Below are positions 18,750 to 27,545 of a DNA stretch of 64,000 nucleotides, one piece after another. The notes beneath the pieces are model-generated. The model searched no databases and was not told where the DNA came from. It saw only the letters and a list, made by a program, of their open reading frames with translations. This DNA is from Rahnella aquatilis CIP 78.65 = ATCC 33071. Its GTDB lineage: Bacteria > Pseudomonadota > Gammaproteobacteria > Enterobacterales > Enterobacteriaceae. Numbering within the stretch: the first letter of the stretch is position 1; every line of letters starts with the position of its first letter. Position numbers and translations under genes: made by a program. The stretch is from the NCBI RefSeq assembly GCF_000241955.1, contig NC_016818.1, positions 1,984,001 through 2,048,000 on the forward strand. The letters run 5' to 3'.

Positions 18750-19712
18750 ATGCGTCTTAGTACCAATATGATTTACAACCAAAACATGAATGCGGTGCTG
18801 GATGGCCAGAACCGTTTTCAGGCGACCGGTTTGCAGTTGTCCACCGGCAGCAAAGTGAGCAAGCCTTCAGATGATCCGCTGGCGGCGTCACAGGCGGTGC
18901 TGGTACGTCAGGCGCAATCGGAGAACGGCCAGTTTTCCGTAGCCCGTACCTTTGCTAACCAAAGTATGAGTCAGGAAGAGTCGACTTTAAGCAGTGTGAC
19001 CCTGACCATTCAGGGGGCACAGTCGTTGATCGTTCAGGCCGGTGACGGTTCTTTAAGCGATGATGACCGTTCTTCTCTGGCGACCAAACTGGAAAGCCTG
19101 AAATCACAGTTGCTGAACCTGGCAAACAGCACCGACGGTAACGGGCGCTTCATTTTCGCCGGTTACAAAAGTGATTCTGCGCCATATACACAGAACGCCA
19201 CAACGGGTGCGGTGACATATTCCGGCGGCACGACGTCTATTGCTCAGCAGGTTGATGCCAGCCGTACCATGACCATCAATCATACCGGTAATCAGATCTT
19301 TGATACCTTAACGGGTGATGCGAAGAAAGAGCCTGATGGTACAGACGGTGAATCAGATATTTTCAAAACCATCGATGGCGCGCTGACGGCGTTAAAAACA
19401 CCTTCTGCAAATTTCACGTCAGATACTGAATACACCGATGCTATCGATAAAGCCAACCGTGGCCTGAGTAATTCACTCAACAACGTGCTTTCCGTGCGTT
19501 CAGAGCTGGGTACGCAGATGGACGAACTGGACAATCTCGATACGCTGGGCGACAACCGCGAAGTGGCGAACTCCACCAAACTCAGTAATCTGGTGGATAC
19601 CGAATGGACCTCAGCCATTTCGACCTACACATTGCAGCAGGTCGCGCTGCAGGCATCCTATAAGACATACAGCGCCATGCAGGGTATGTCACTGTTCCAG
19701 ATGAATTCGTAA
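18750..19712 (+). CDS. flgL: FlgL hook-filament junction protein 3
   Basis: FlgL connects FlgK to flagellin and belongs to the flagellin superfamily. It is 320 aa. The N-terminus MRLSTNMIYNQNMNAVLDGQ and the GSKVSKPSDDPLAASQAV segment are typical of FlgL. The C-terminal helical part ends YSAMQGMSLFQMNS. A GGAACTG ribosome region precedes the ATG. In E. coli rne follows flgL; here the block ends and yohK is reached instead. Confidence 0.97.
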   Translation: MRLSTNMIYNQNMNAVLDGQNRFQATGLQLSTGSKVSKPSDDPLAASQAVLVRQAQSENGQFSVARTFANQSMSQEESTLSSVTLTIQGAQSLIVQAGDGSLSDDDRSSLATKLESLKSQLLNLANSTDGNGRFIFAGYKSDSAPYTQNATTGAVTYSGGTTSIAQQVDASRTMTINHTGNQIFDTLTGDAKKEPDGTDGESDIFKTIDGALTALKTPSANFTSDTEYTDAIDKANRGLSNSLNNVLSVRSELGTQMDELDNLDTLGDNREVANSTKLSNLVDTEWTSAISTYTLQQVALQASYKTYSAMQGMSLFQMNS

Positions 19713-19720
19713 TACTCTCC

Positions 19721-19800
19721 GGCGCGTAAGCTTACGCGCCAGGTCAAACTCTTCGTTATCGCTGTCTGTCTGCCTTTACCGGCAGACAGGCAGACACTTT
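19721..19800 (+). terminator. Hairpins after flgL
   Basis: Two hairpins follow flgL: a perfect 20-bp palindrome GGCGCGTAAG/CTTACGCGCC (19721-19740) without a T-tract, and CTGTCTGCC-TTTACC-GGCAGACAG at about 19766-19789, followed shortly by CTTTTC. The second is the more likely transcription stop for flgKL. Confidence 0.6.
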
Positions 19801-19885
19801 TCTGACTGTACTTAAACCGGGTACTTTCAGCTTTGTATGTCGTCTTTCTAAGGTTTGGCGACATACACTTTTTCCCTTCCTCGTC

Positions 19886-19993
19886 CTGTTTCGAATTGTC
19901 TCTGCGTTGGCTGCGTCTGCTCGCCCGAATCACTGACTTATTGTCAGCTCATCGGGACTTACAGGCTTGCCGCCTTGATACAATCCGAAACAG
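19886..19993. repeat. 108-bp palindromic intergenic element
   Basis: The ends CTGTTTCG-A-ATTGT and ACAAT-C-CGAAACAG are inverted repeats. The centre is CCCGA-ATCA-CTGAC-TTATT-GTCAG-CTCA-TCGGG, a nested hairpin. The whole unit can fold into one long imperfect stem. It resembles dispersed palindromic elements I remember from Yersinia and Serratia intergenic regions. It has no coding capacity and ends about 30 bp from the yohK stop. Confidence 0.65.
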
Positions 19994-20025
19994 TTAGAGG
20001 AATCTGTACTCGTTATTGTTATGGG

Positions 20026-20721
20026 TTAACGACCAAACAGGGCGAGCAGGACGGGGAACAGGAACGGGGCGAGGAGGGAGGTGATGATGCCGCAAATCAC
20101 CAGCGCCAGTGAGCTGAATGCGCCTTCCTGATAATCCATTTCTGCGCAGCGCGCGGTGCCCAGTGCGTGTGATGCGGTGCCCATCGCCAGCCCGCGTGAG
20201 GCTTTGGTGGTGATCTTCAGAATATTCAAAATCGTATGACCAAACACAGCGCCAAGAATACCGACGAAAATCACGCACACGGCGCTGATAGCCGGAATAC
20301 CGTTGATCGACTGCGCGGTGGCCATGGCAATCGGCGTGGTGACGGATTTCGGTAATACCGATGCGGCAATCTGCGGCGTTGCCCCCATCCATAATGCAAT
20401 CGCGGTGCCGGTTACCATCGCCACCACGCTGCCGATAAAGCAGATGCTGATGATAGATTTCCAGCGGGCACGGATCTGATGCAGTTGTTCGTACAGCGGA
20501 AAGGCCAGCGCCACAACGGCGGGTTGCAGCAGATCGTTAAGGATCTTGCTGCCCGCGAAATAGCGCGCGTAAGGAATATGGGTGACCAGCAACAGCGGGA
20601 TGATCACCACCATCGACATCAGCAGCGGGTTGAGCAGCGGCATTTTAAGTTTGATGGCGAGCTTGCGGGTAGCGAAAAACACCACCAGCGTCAGCGGCAG
20701 CGACCACAAAATATCAATCAT
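20026..20721 (-). CDS. yohK: YohK, LrgB/CidB-family membrane protein
   Basis: YohK is an inner-membrane protein of the LrgB/CidB family, the partner of the holin-like YohJ. The Gram-positive homologues modulate murein hydrolase activity and pyruvate transport; the role in enterobacteria is unsettled. It is 231 aa, as in E. coli, with about seven membrane segments. Near-identical segments include [40 protein letters not shown] and [12 protein letters not shown]. Its start overlaps the yohJ stop by 8 bp, so the pair is co-translated. Confidence 0.95.
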   Translation of the reverse strand: MIDILWSLPLTLVVFFATRKLAIKLKMPLLNPLLMSMVVIIPLLLVTHIPYARYFAGSKILNDLLQPAVVALAFPLYEQLHQIRARWKSIISICFIGSVVAMVTGTAIALWMGATPQIAASVLPKSVTTPIAMATAQSINGIPAISAVCVIFVGILGAVFGHTILNILKITTKASRGLAMGTASHALGTARCAEMDYQEGAFSSLALVICGIITSLLAPFLFPVLLALFGR

Positions 20722-21118
20722 TTTTATCCTCCGCTTTATCCGTCACCGCACCGCGTTCACCATGGATATAGTGGGAACAATAGGCGACAACCAGCAACAC
20801 CACCAGGGTACTGACCAGACACGACACCACCAGCGGCCCGAACTGCGTGCGCAGTTGTGCGTAATAATTCATCACCCCGACGCCGATAGGCACGAACAGC
20901 AACGCCATATAGCGAATCAGTATATTGCAGCCCGGTTTAACCCATTTGAACGGCAGAATTTGGGTTGAAAGCAAACCAAACAGGATCAGCATGCCGATGA
21001 TGCTGCCGGGAATAGTGAGCGGTAAAAGTGATGAAATCGCATTCCCGGCGAATAAACAGAGATAAATCAGAATAAACGCCCGGATATATTGGAATGCCAG
21101 AGAAGTTGCGGTGCTCAT
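20714..21118 (-). CDS. yohJ: YohJ, CidA/LrgA-family holin-like protein
   Basis: YohJ is a 134-aa membrane protein of the UPF0299/LrgA family with about four membrane segments. The family core [20 protein letters not shown] and [20 protein letters not shown] are present. The C-terminal tail is charged. It is the first gene of yohJK, with a CRP-like site upstream, as known for the E. coli operon. The ribosome site (GGGTG) is mediocre. Confidence 0.94.
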   Translation of the reverse strand: MSTATSLAFQYIRAFILIYLCLFAGNAISSLLPLTIPGSIIGMLILFGLLSTQILPFKWVKPGCNILIRYMALLFVPIGVGVMNYYAQLRTQFGPLVVSCLVSTLVVLLVVAYCSHYIHGERGAVTDKAEDKND

Positions 21119-21162
21119 GGTGTTTCACCCAGTTGAATAATGTATTCATCATACAATTAAGA

Positions 21163-21178
21163 TGTGATCTGCGCCACA
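21163..21178 (-). promoter_or_regulatory. CRP-like site upstream of yohJK
   Basis: TGTGA-TCTGCG-CCACA matches the CRP consensus TGTGA-N6-TCACA with one mismatch. It lies 45-60 bp upstream of the yohJ start, a suitable place for activation. Confidence 0.55.
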
Positions 21179-21309
21179 AAACGGAGTATGAAATTTAGGA
21201 ATGAAGTGTATTCCAAAATGGCGTTTGGTAAACGGGAAAATAGGGGGATATCTGGGTTGCTCGCTCTGCTCGCTGACTATGTTCCAGGTACAACAGCGAC
21301 AGCCGCAAA

Positions 21310-21350
21310 GCTCCCTCCCCTGCGAAGGGGAGGGTTGGGGTGGGGTATTA
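21310..21350. repeat. Copy of the GC-rich dispersed repeat
   Basis: CTCCCTCCCCTGCGAAGG followed by GGAGGGTTGGGGTGGGG is identical through its core to the 7462-7500 copy. A second palindromic arm, now split by the insertion sequence, lies 40 bp further on. Confidence 0.8.
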
Positions 21351-21400
21351 ATGGTGGTGTAATTGTATGAGTTGCCATCAAACCCACACTCCTTCCCCTC

Positions 21401-21404
21401 GTGA
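21401..21404. repeat. Left target-site duplication (GTGA) of the IS3-family element
   Basis: GTGA directly precedes the left terminal repeat and is repeated at 22819-22822 after the right one. The flanks CCTTCCCCTC (left) and GAGGGGAAGG (right) are complementary, so the empty site was a perfect palindrome with GTGA in its loop. Confidence 0.8.
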
Positions 21405-21454
21405 TGAACTGAACCCCGAATGTTGGACGTTTTAATCCTCATTCGGAGTTTAGT

Positions 21455-21961
21455 ATGAAGTACGATTTTCAAATCAAAATGATAGCCGTCAGGCACTATC
21501 TTGACGGCCACGATGGCTTCAAAATTACCGCCCGCAAATATCACGTTCCGGCATCCTCACTTCGTGCATGGACTGCTGCCTATCAATTTCACGGTGAGCA
21601 GGCTTTTCGTAAGGCGACTCGCATCTATTCCGAACAGTTTCGTGCTCATGTCGTCGATGTGACTCTTCGCGAACATCTTTCTATGCGTTCTGCCGCCGCC
21701 CGATTTAATATTGCTGATTATCAGACAATCAAACGCTGGATCCTGGCTGCTAAAAACTCAGCTTTTCCAGCTCTGAAAGAGAGGAATAACATGGCGCAGA
21801 AAACGCAAAAACCTGAGATAAAGCCTGAAGACATGACGCCTGCCGAGCTTCTGGAAGAGGTGCGCTATCTGCGTGCTGAACGCGCTTACAACGAAAAGCT
21901 CGACGCCCTGATGAAGTCAAAAACAGAACGGAAGAAAAAATCCACGCCATCAGGGCATTAA
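21455..21961 (+). CDS. IS3-family transposase OrfA
   Basis: The 168-aa product has two successive helix-turn-helix segments (about 10-50 and 65-105, e.g. MRSAAARFNIADYQTIKRWI). A charged C-terminal helix (EDMTPAELLEEVRYLRAERA) resembles the leucine-zipper region used for multimerisation. It binds the IS ends. Its last codons overlap the slippery stretch G-AAA-AAA at 21934-21940, where a -1 shift enters the orfB frame and yields the OrfAB transposase. Confidence 0.9.
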   Translation: MKYDFQIKMIAVRHYLDGHDGFKITARKYHVPASSLRAWTAAYQFHGEQAFRKATRIYSEQFRAHVVDVTLREHLSMRSAAARFNIADYQTIKRWILAAKNSAFPALKERNNMAQKTQKPEIKPEDMTPAELLEEVRYLRAERAYNEKLDALMKSKTERKKKSTPSGH

Positions 21962-22788
21962 TCGGAGAACACCGTCTCCAGGATCTGTTGAAATCTGCGA
22001 GGTTGCCACGAAGCACCTGGTACTGGTGGCAATCGCGGGAGCAAGCCGGGGATGACGTGACGTTATGTGACGCCATCGGGCAACTGGCCGTCCGCCACAA
22101 GCGGTGCTATGGCTATCGCCGCGTCACGTTAGAACTGCGCAATCAGGGCGTGCGGGTCAATCATAAAAAGGTGTTCCGCCTGATGCGGGAAATGGATGTA
22201 CAGGCGCGGGTGCGGCCTAAAAAATACCGGAGTTATAAGGACGATATCGGGATGGCGCCAGCGCCCAATCTGCTGAGACGGAAATTTAACGCCTCCGGAC
22301 CGGGGGTAAAGCTGGTGACGGATGTTACCGAGTTCAATGTGGGCGGGGATAAACTGTATTTATCGCCGGTCATGGATTTATACAATGCAGAAATCATCGC
22401 GATGAGTATAGGTACGCGGCCGACTTTCGAGCTGACTGAAAAGATGCTAAATGATTTACTTACATCAGGTTACGTCAGAAAAAAAGCCATTCTACATAGC
22501 GATCAGGGCTGGCAATATAGGATGCCTTCGTGGCAAAAAAGGCTCAAAGAGGCAGGGATAAGACAGAGCATGTCGCGAAAAGGCAATTGCTATGACAATG
22601 CCGCAATGGAAAGCTTTTTTGCGGTGTTGAAGACGGAGATGTTCCACGGTTATAAGTTCGAGAGCAGGGAAAAACTGGCTGAGTCGATAGAAGCGTATGT
22701 CGCTTACTATAACCACGATAGAATAAAGATGAAGTTGGGTGGAATGAGTCCAGCAGATTACCGGACTCAAATGTTCCCCCTGCACTAA
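21940..22788 (+). CDS. IS3-family transposase OrfB (DDE integrase domain, made as OrfAB fusion)
   Basis: This frame carries the rve-type catalytic core. It is open from the frameshift point at about 21940 (IHAIRALIGEHRLQDLL...). An internal ATG at 21988 could give OrfB alone. The HTH_21 region SARLPRSTWYWW and GYRRVTLELRNQGVRVNHKK precede the DDE triad: D in TDVTEF, D in LHSDQGWQY and E in DNAAMESFF. The C-terminus YYNHDRIKMKLGGMSPADYR is typical of the family. No interruption is seen. Confidence 0.9.
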   Translation: MHAIRALIGEHRLQDLLKSARLPRSTWYWWQSREQAGDDVTLCDAIGQLAVRHKRCYGYRRVTLELRNQGVRVNHKKVFRLMREMDVQARVRPKKYRSYKDDIGMAPAPNLLRRKFNASGPGVKLVTDVTEFNVGGDKLYLSPVMDLYNAEIIAMSIGTRPTFELTEKMLNDLLTSGYVRKKAILHSDQGWQYRMPSWQKRLKEAGIRQSMSRKGNCYDNAAMESFFAVLKTEMFHGYKFESREKLAESIEAYVAYYNHDRIKMKLGGMSPADYRTQMFPLH

Positions 22789-22818
22789 CCTGGTGTCCAA
22801 GTTTAGGGGTTCAGTTCA

Positions 22819-22822
22819 GTGA
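22819..22822. repeat. Right target-site duplication (GTGA)
   Basis: This is the second copy of the 4-bp duplication flanking the IS3-family element, followed by GAGGGGAAGGAG, the complementary arm of the interrupted palindrome. Confidence 0.8.
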
Positions 22823-22904
22823 GAGGGGAAGGAGCAAAAGCAAAATCGCGCAGTGTTTGCCGGGAAAGGAGTAAAGCAAAACTTTTGTCACATGTGTGTG
22901 GCAG

Positions 22905-23750
22905 CTAAAGCACCTTCTCCAGGAAAGCCCGGGTTCTGGCATGAACCGGCCGTTCCAGCACCTGTGCGGCATCGCCGCTTTCAACAACGCGCCCATCCAC
23001 CATAAACACCACCTGATCCGCGACCTGGCGCGCGAAGCCGATTTCATGGGTCACGACGACCAGCGTCACGCCCGATTGCGCCAGCTTCTTAATCACATCC
23101 AGCACTTCGCCGACCAGTTCAGGGTCGAGGGCGGAAGTCGGTTCATCGAACAGCATGACTTTAGGATTGAGCGCCAGTGCGCGGGCGATGGCAATGCGCT
23201 GTTGCTGTCCGCCCGACAAATGACGCGGCCACGCGTGGGCTTTTTCGCGCAGACCAACGGTGTCGAGCAGTTCATACGCGCGGGCAATGGCGTTTTTGCG
23301 GCTCAGCAGACCGTGAACCACCGGCGCTTCGATGATGTTATCCAGCACCGTCATGTGCGGGAATAAATTGAAATTCTGGAAAACGTAACCGACGTGTGTG
23401 CGTTGTTTGAGGATGGCGCGCTCTTTCAGTTCATACAGCGTATCGCCTTTGCGGCGGTAGCCAATGTAGTCGCCGTCGATCTGGATAAAACCTTCGTCGA
23501 CACGCTCGAGATGGTTGATCGTGCGCAGCAATGTCGATTTACCCGAGCCGGACGGGCCGAGAATAACGGTTACGGTGCCGGGTTCAATGCGCAGACTGAC
23601 GTTATCCAGCGCTTTATGCGCGCCGTAGTATTTGCTCAGATTATTGATCTCAATGCGCCCGACGGTGGCCGCCTGAGGTTTGTGCGGGAACAGTTGTTTA
23701 ACCGGGGATTCCTGCGGGCGGTTAACGAATAAATCAAAGGCTTCTGACAT
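22905..23750 (-). CDS. Polar amino-acid ABC transporter ATPase
   Basis: The ATPase of an amino-acid (PAAT-type) importer, 281 aa; usual family members are about 245-260 aa and the extra length is an N-terminal tail of about 30 residues. Walker A GPSGSGKST, signature LSGGQQQR, Walker B VMLFDEPTSALDP and the switch His in VVTHE are all present. It is the last gene of a minus-strand unit (binding protein, acetyltransferase, permease, ATPase) with gaps of 15-16 bp. By context it energises uptake of an S-modified cysteine or similar amino acid; the substrate is inferred. The IS element lies downstream and does not break it. Confidence 0.93.
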   Translation of the reverse strand: MSEAFDLFVNRPQESPVKQLFPHKPQAATVGRIEINNLSKYYGAHKALDNVSLRIEPGTVTVILGPSGSGKSTLLRTINHLERVDEGFIQIDGDYIGYRRKGDTLYELKERAILKQRTHVGYVFQNFNLFPHMTVLDNIIEAPVVHGLLSRKNAIARAYELLDTVGLREKAHAWPRHLSGGQQQRIAIARALALNPKVMLFDEPTSALDPELVGEVLDVIKKLAQSGVTLVVVTHEIGFARQVADQVVFMVDGRVVESGDAAQVLERPVHARTRAFLEKVL

Positions 23751-23765
23751 GATTCTTTCCCTTTA

Positions 23766-24680
23766 TTAAGAACGGGCGACGCGCCACTGACGCAGACGCT
23801 GTAAGGGGGTCGGCGCGACCTGACGTACGGTGCCGCGGGAGAAATAACGTTCGACGTAATACTGTAAAACCGACAACACGGTGGTGATCAGCAGATACCA
23901 GAGGGTGGCGACCATCAGCAGCGGGATCACCTGTTGCGTGCGGTTGTAAATCACCTGCACGGTGTAAAACAGCTCCGGCATCGACAGGACGTAAACTATC
24001 GATGTGCCTTTCGCCAGGCTGATCACTTCGTTAAAACCGGTTGGCAGAATCGAGCGTAACGCCTGCGGCAAAATAATGCGGAACGTGCGGCGATACGCCG
24101 GTAATCCCAGCGCGGCGGCCGCTTCATGCTGGCCGTGTTCCACGCCCAAAATCCCGCCACGAATGATCTCGGCGGTATACGCCGATTGCACCAGCGAAAG
24201 ACCGAGTACGGCGACGGAAAACTGATCCAGCAAATCCACCGTCGGCGTGCTGAAGAAGGAGATCGTGGTGAACGGAATGCCGAGCGAAAGGTTGTCGTAG
24301 AGATAGGAAAAGTTGTAGAGAATGATCAGCACCAGCAGCAGCGGCAATGAACGGAACAGCCAGATATACCCCCAGGCCAGCGCATTCAGTAAATAGGATT
24401 TCGACAGGCGGGCGAGGGCCAGCGCCGTGCCGAAAATCACCCCGAAGAGGGTGCCCAGCAGCGTAAGCAACAGCGTTTTGCCAAGCCCCGACAAGATCAC
24501 CGGATCAAAAAACCACTGGCGGAATACGCCCCATTCCCAGCGGGAATTGGTGGCGATTGACTGGATGATGCTCAGGAGAATAAACGCCGAAAATACCGCA
24601 CCGGCAAGACGCCACGGATAACGCGCCGGTACCACTTTCAGCGGCGGATGATTCACAGATGAAGGGGCATTTTCGCTCAT
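23766..24680 (-). CDS. Polar amino-acid ABC transporter permease
   Basis: The permease is 304 aa, long for this family because of an N-terminal membrane segment (about residues 27-47) before the core. The His/Glu/Gln/Arg/opine-type motif ILRGGI-like TAEIIRGGILGVEHGQHEAA, followed by AALGL, contacts the ATPase and is intact. At least five hydrophobic segments are visible. It probably works as a homodimer, because no second permease is present in the locus. Confidence 0.92.
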   Translation of the reverse strand: MSENAPSSVNHPPLKVVPARYPWRLAGAVFSAFILLSIIQSIATNSRWEWGVFRQWFFDPVILSGLGKTLLLTLLGTLFGVIFGTALALARLSKSYLLNALAWGYIWLFRSLPLLLVLIILYNFSYLYDNLSLGIPFTTISFFSTPTVDLLDQFSVAVLGLSLVQSAYTAEIIRGGILGVEHGQHEAAAALGLPAYRRTFRIILPQALRSILPTGFNEVISLAKGTSIVYVLSMPELFYTVQVIYNRTQQVIPLLMVATLWYLLITTVLSVLQYYVERYFSRGTVRQVAPTPLQRLRQWRVARS

Positions 24681-24695
24681 AGTGTTCTCTTGTCG

Positions 24696-25211
24696 TTATG
24701 TGGCAGATGACGTGACCGGCACGTCCGCCTTCAGCACTTTGGTAAATGGCAAACGCCCGTCATACGGCGGCCGGGAATAAACTTCCGGGTCGAGGCGGGT
24801 GTCGAACTGCGGCTGATAACCGTGGGATAAATACAATCCGACCGCTTCGGGCTGGCGGAAGCCGGTGGTCAGAAAGACCCGCCGGTAACCGTACGCGGCA
24901 GCACGCCGTTCCAGTTCATGCAGGATTTTTTGTGCCAGTCCCTGACGGCGCAGCGCACGGTCCGTCCAGATACGTTTGAGTTCGGCGGTCTGTTCGTCGT
25001 AGCGTTTGTACGCGCCCATCGCAATGGGCACGCCGTTTCTCAGCAGAACAATGAAAGTGCCATCGGGCGCGGAAAACACGCTGTCATCTTCCGGCGGCTG
25101 ACTGGAAAAGAAATCGCCATAACGGTCGCGGTATTCACCGAATAATCCTTCGATGACCGGTGCAATCAGCGGGTCTTCCGGCACGGTCTGAATGAAAATA
25201 TCTTCGCTCAT
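24696..25211 (-). CDS. GNAT-family N-acetyltransferase
   Basis: The 171-aa protein contains the GNAT acetyl-CoA-binding motif in RIWTDRALRRQGLAQKILHE (the R/Q-x-x-G-x-G/A loop). The strand and helix GYRRVFLTTGFRQPEAVGLY and the usual end of the fold follow. It sits between the binding protein and permease genes of an amino-acid transporter. In the Bacillus ytmI and yxe operons an acetyltransferase in the same position N-acetylates S-(2-succino)cysteine or other S-alkylcysteines before oxidation. The same role is inferred here. Confidence 0.8.
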   Translation of the reverse strand: MSEDIFIQTVPEDPLIAPVIEGLFGEYRDRYGDFFSSQPPEDDSVFSAPDGTFIVLLRNGVPIAMGAYKRYDEQTAELKRIWTDRALRRQGLAQKILHELERRAAAYGYRRVFLTTGFRQPEAVGLYLSHGYQPQFDTRLDPEVYSRPPYDGRLPFTKVLKADVPVTSSAT

Positions 25212-25226
25212 CGTTTCTGCTCCTGA

Positions 25227-26159
25227 TCAGTCGCCCAGTCCCGGCGGGTTAATTTCAGAGTGATCGATTTTCTCGACGCTTTCGCCCCAGCGATCCAGCA
25301 CTTTGAGGTAAGCCCCGCTGGCAATGGCGCTGTTCAGCGATGCCTGTACGGCATCCACCAGACCATTGCCTTTTTTCAGGGTGACGGCGATATTGGCGGT
25401 TTTCGGCCAGCCGCCGGGCACGGTGCCGACCAGTTTAGTTTTGCCGGTCAGCAGGGCTTTATAGGCACCGGTGACGTTCGGGCCAAACGTTGCGTCAGCG
25501 CGACCGGACTGGATGGCCAGCGTCGCGGCGGCGTCATCGGTGACGTATTGCGGTTTCAGCGCCGGTAATCCTTTGGCCTGATTCTCTTTGTCCCATGCCA
25601 GTAACACGGCTTCCTGATTGGTGCCGGAGCCGACAATAATGCGTTTACCGGCGATATCGGGTGCGGATTTTATCGAGGTGATTTTGCTGTCACTTTTCAC
25701 ATAGAAACCCAGGGTGTCTTCGCGGTAAGTGGCAAAATCGAATTTGGTTTTGCGGTCTTTGGTGACGGTGATGTTGTAGATTGCCGCATCGTATTTCCCG
25801 GAGGTCACGCCCAGTGGCCAGTCCTCCCATGAAGCCGGAACCACTTTGAGTTTCAGGCCCAAACCGTCGGCAACCAGACGGGCGATATCCGCCTCGCTGC
25901 CGATGACGGTTTTATTGTCACGGGCGAACAGCCCGAAGGGCGGGGCGCTGCCGAGCACGGCCAGCGCCACGGTCAGTGTGCCCGGTTCGACAAACTTAAA
26001 GTTGGCCGGGATTTTTGCCACAGCTTCCGGGCTTTTTGGCGTATGGACCGGCGTTTCATTGGCAATCAGATCAATACCCGGTGCGGCGTCAGCGACGGAT
26101 GAAAAACTTAATATTGCCGCGATGGCGGTCGCTGTGATGGTTGCGCTATGTTTCATCAT
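25227..26159 (-). CDS. Amino-acid ABC transporter periplasmic binding protein
   Basis: The type 3 periplasmic solute-binding protein is 310 aa with a signal peptide ending ADA-AP (about residue 26). Family features are present: VIGSEADIARLVADGLGLKL, the WPLGVTSGKYDAAIYNITVT lobe and VGSGTNQEAVL. It is the first gene of the transporter unit. A hairpin and 200 bp without a gene separate it from the upstream M20 gene, so it probably has its own promoter. The ligand is inferred to be an S-substituted cysteine. Confidence 0.9.
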   Translation of the reverse strand: MMKHSATITATAIAAILSFSSVADAAPGIDLIANETPVHTPKSPEAVAKIPANFKFVEPGTLTVALAVLGSAPPFGLFARDNKTVIGSEADIARLVADGLGLKLKVVPASWEDWPLGVTSGKYDAAIYNITVTKDRKTKFDFATYREDTLGFYVKSDSKITSIKSAPDIAGKRIIVGSGTNQEAVLLAWDKENQAKGLPALKPQYVTDDAAATLAIQSGRADATFGPNVTGAYKALLTGKTKLVGTVPGGWPKTANIAVTLKKGNGLVDAVQASLNSAIASGAYLKVLDRWGESVEKIDHSEINPPGLGD

Positions 26160-26307
26160 TATTATTTTTACCCTGCAATCTTATTTTAAGTGGCGATAAC
26201 CGTGAGGTGACGTTTTCACTATTCCCGAGTGTTACCGGGATGTAAAACAACAAAATTAAATAATCAAAGAGATAAAGTGGAAATACATTGCGCCGCAATT
26301 CCCTCAC

Positions 26308-26331
26308 GAAAAATGCCCGGAATATCCGGGC
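26308..26331 (-). terminator. Terminator after the M20 gene
   Basis: Read on the minus strand, GCCCGGATATTCCGGGC is followed by ATTTTTC. It lies 30-53 bp after the stop of the M20 deacylase gene and separates it from the binding-protein gene. Confidence 0.6.
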
Positions 26332-26360
26332 GTAACGAAATAATCTCAGGTATAAAAAGG

Positions 26361-27545
26361 TTATTTTCCGCTTAATTCTGCCAGCGCTTTTTCCGCCAAT
26401 TGCTGGAAATAATTTGCTGCCGGGTAAATGGCCGACTCATCCGGGTTAAATTGCGGATGATGTAAACCAAAGTCACTGGCAGACCCGATGCTGACAAACG
26501 CACCCGGCACATGATGCAGATAAAAGGCAAAGTCTTCGCCGCCCATTTGCGCCTGCGCCACCTGCGCGTTATAGCCAAATTCCGCTGCCGCCTTCAGGCT
26601 GAAATCCGCCCAGCGCGGCGTATTGACCACCGCAGGCGGCCCGGCAAACCAGTGCAGTTCTGCTGTGGCACCGAGTGCCTCAGCCACGCCACTGATCACT
26701 TTTTGGATGCGCTGCGGAATTTGCTCACGGATTTCAGTGCTGTAGGTGCGCACCGTGCCTTCCAGCTCCACGGTCTGGGGTAATACGTTCCAGGTATTGC
26801 CGCCTTCAATGCGGGTGACGCTGATCACCGCCGCGTCCTGCGCGCTGACGTTGCGGCTGACCACGGTTTGCAGCGCAGTCACGATATGACTGGCGGTGAC
26901 AATGCTGTCGGTGCCTTCTTCCGGATGTGCGGCGTGGGCGCCTTTGCCGGTCACGGTGATCTGGAAGCGATCCACATTGGCATAGAACGCTCCCCCTTTG
27001 GTGGCGAAAGTGCCGACCGGTAATTCAGGGGCATTGTGCAGGCCAAAAATCGCATCAACATTTTCCAGCGCACCGGCTTTAATCAGCTGCGACGCACCGC
27101 CAAACCGCTCTTCGGCGGGCTGGAAAAACAGACGCACGCGGCCGGGGAGCTGATCTTCACGGGCTTTCAGCAAACAGGCCGCGCCGAGGATCACGGACGT
27201 GTGGAAATCGTGGCCGCAGGCATGCATCACGCCGGGCTGTTGCGAACTGAATGGCACACCGGAGGCTTCTTCAATCGGCAGGGCGTCGATGTCACCGCGC
27301 AGGGCAACCACCGGGCCGTATTCCGGGCCGATTTCAGCCACGACACCGGTTTTCAGCCCGAGCGATAAAATGCGGATCCCGGCGGCATCCAGCCACCGGG
27401 TAATCTTTTGTGTGGTCACAAACTCCTGATTGGATAACTCAGGATGCTGATGTAATTCACGGCGATAAGCGATGAGTTGTTCTTCTAATCCTGTGGCATT
27501 TTGGGCGGCGATGTTTTTCGTTTGCTCGGCAAGTGAAATGCTCAT
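26361..27545 (-). CDS. M20-family amidohydrolase / N-acyl amino-acid deacylase
   Basis: The 394-aa metal-dependent amidohydrolase belongs to the M20D subfamily (hippurate hydrolase, YxeP, SndA). The metal-binding motifs are visible: HACGHDFHTS, QPAEERFGGA, the GLHNAPELPVG histidine and GGEDFAFYLHHVPG. The lid domain contains VTGKGAHAAHPEEGTD. Linked to an acetyltransferase and flavin monooxygenases, it most likely removes the N-acetyl group at the end of S-alkylcysteine breakdown. It is divergent from the monooxygenase pair, sharing a 230-bp control region. Confidence 0.88.
   Translation of the reverse strand: MSISLAEQTKNIAAQNATGLEEQLIAYRRELHQHPELSNQEFVTTQKITRWLDAAGIRILSLGLKTGVVAEIGPEYGPVVALRGDIDALPIEEASGVPFSSQQPGVMHACGHDFHTSVILGAACLLKAREDQLPGRVRLFFQPAEERFGGASQLIKAGALENVDAIFGLHNAPELPVGTFATKGGAFYANVDRFQITVTGKGAHAAHPEEGTDSIVTASHIVTALQTVVSRNVSAQDAAVISVTRIEGGNTWNVLPQTVELEGTVRTYSTEIREQIPQRIQKVISGVAEALGATAELHWFAGPPAVVNTPRWADFSLKAAAEFGYNAQVAQAQMGGEDFAFYLHHVPGAFVSIGSASDFGLHHPQFNPDESAIYPAANYFQQLAEKALAELSGK

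Larger units (their letters stand above)
21405..22818 (+). mobile_element. Complete IS3-family (IS150-group-like) insertion sequence
   Basis: The element is 1414 bp. The left end is TGAACTGAACCCCGAATGTT and the right end reads, in reverse complement, TGAACTGAACCCCTAAACTT. Both go on to GGAC, so the terminal inverted repeats are about 24 bp with few mismatches. Two consecutive, partly out-of-frame reading frames (orfA, orfB) with a run of six A at their junction give the classic programmed -1 frameshift layout. The 4-bp target duplication and intact DDE motif suggest recent, possibly active insertion. The exact IS name needs an ISfinder comparison. Confidence 0.93.
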
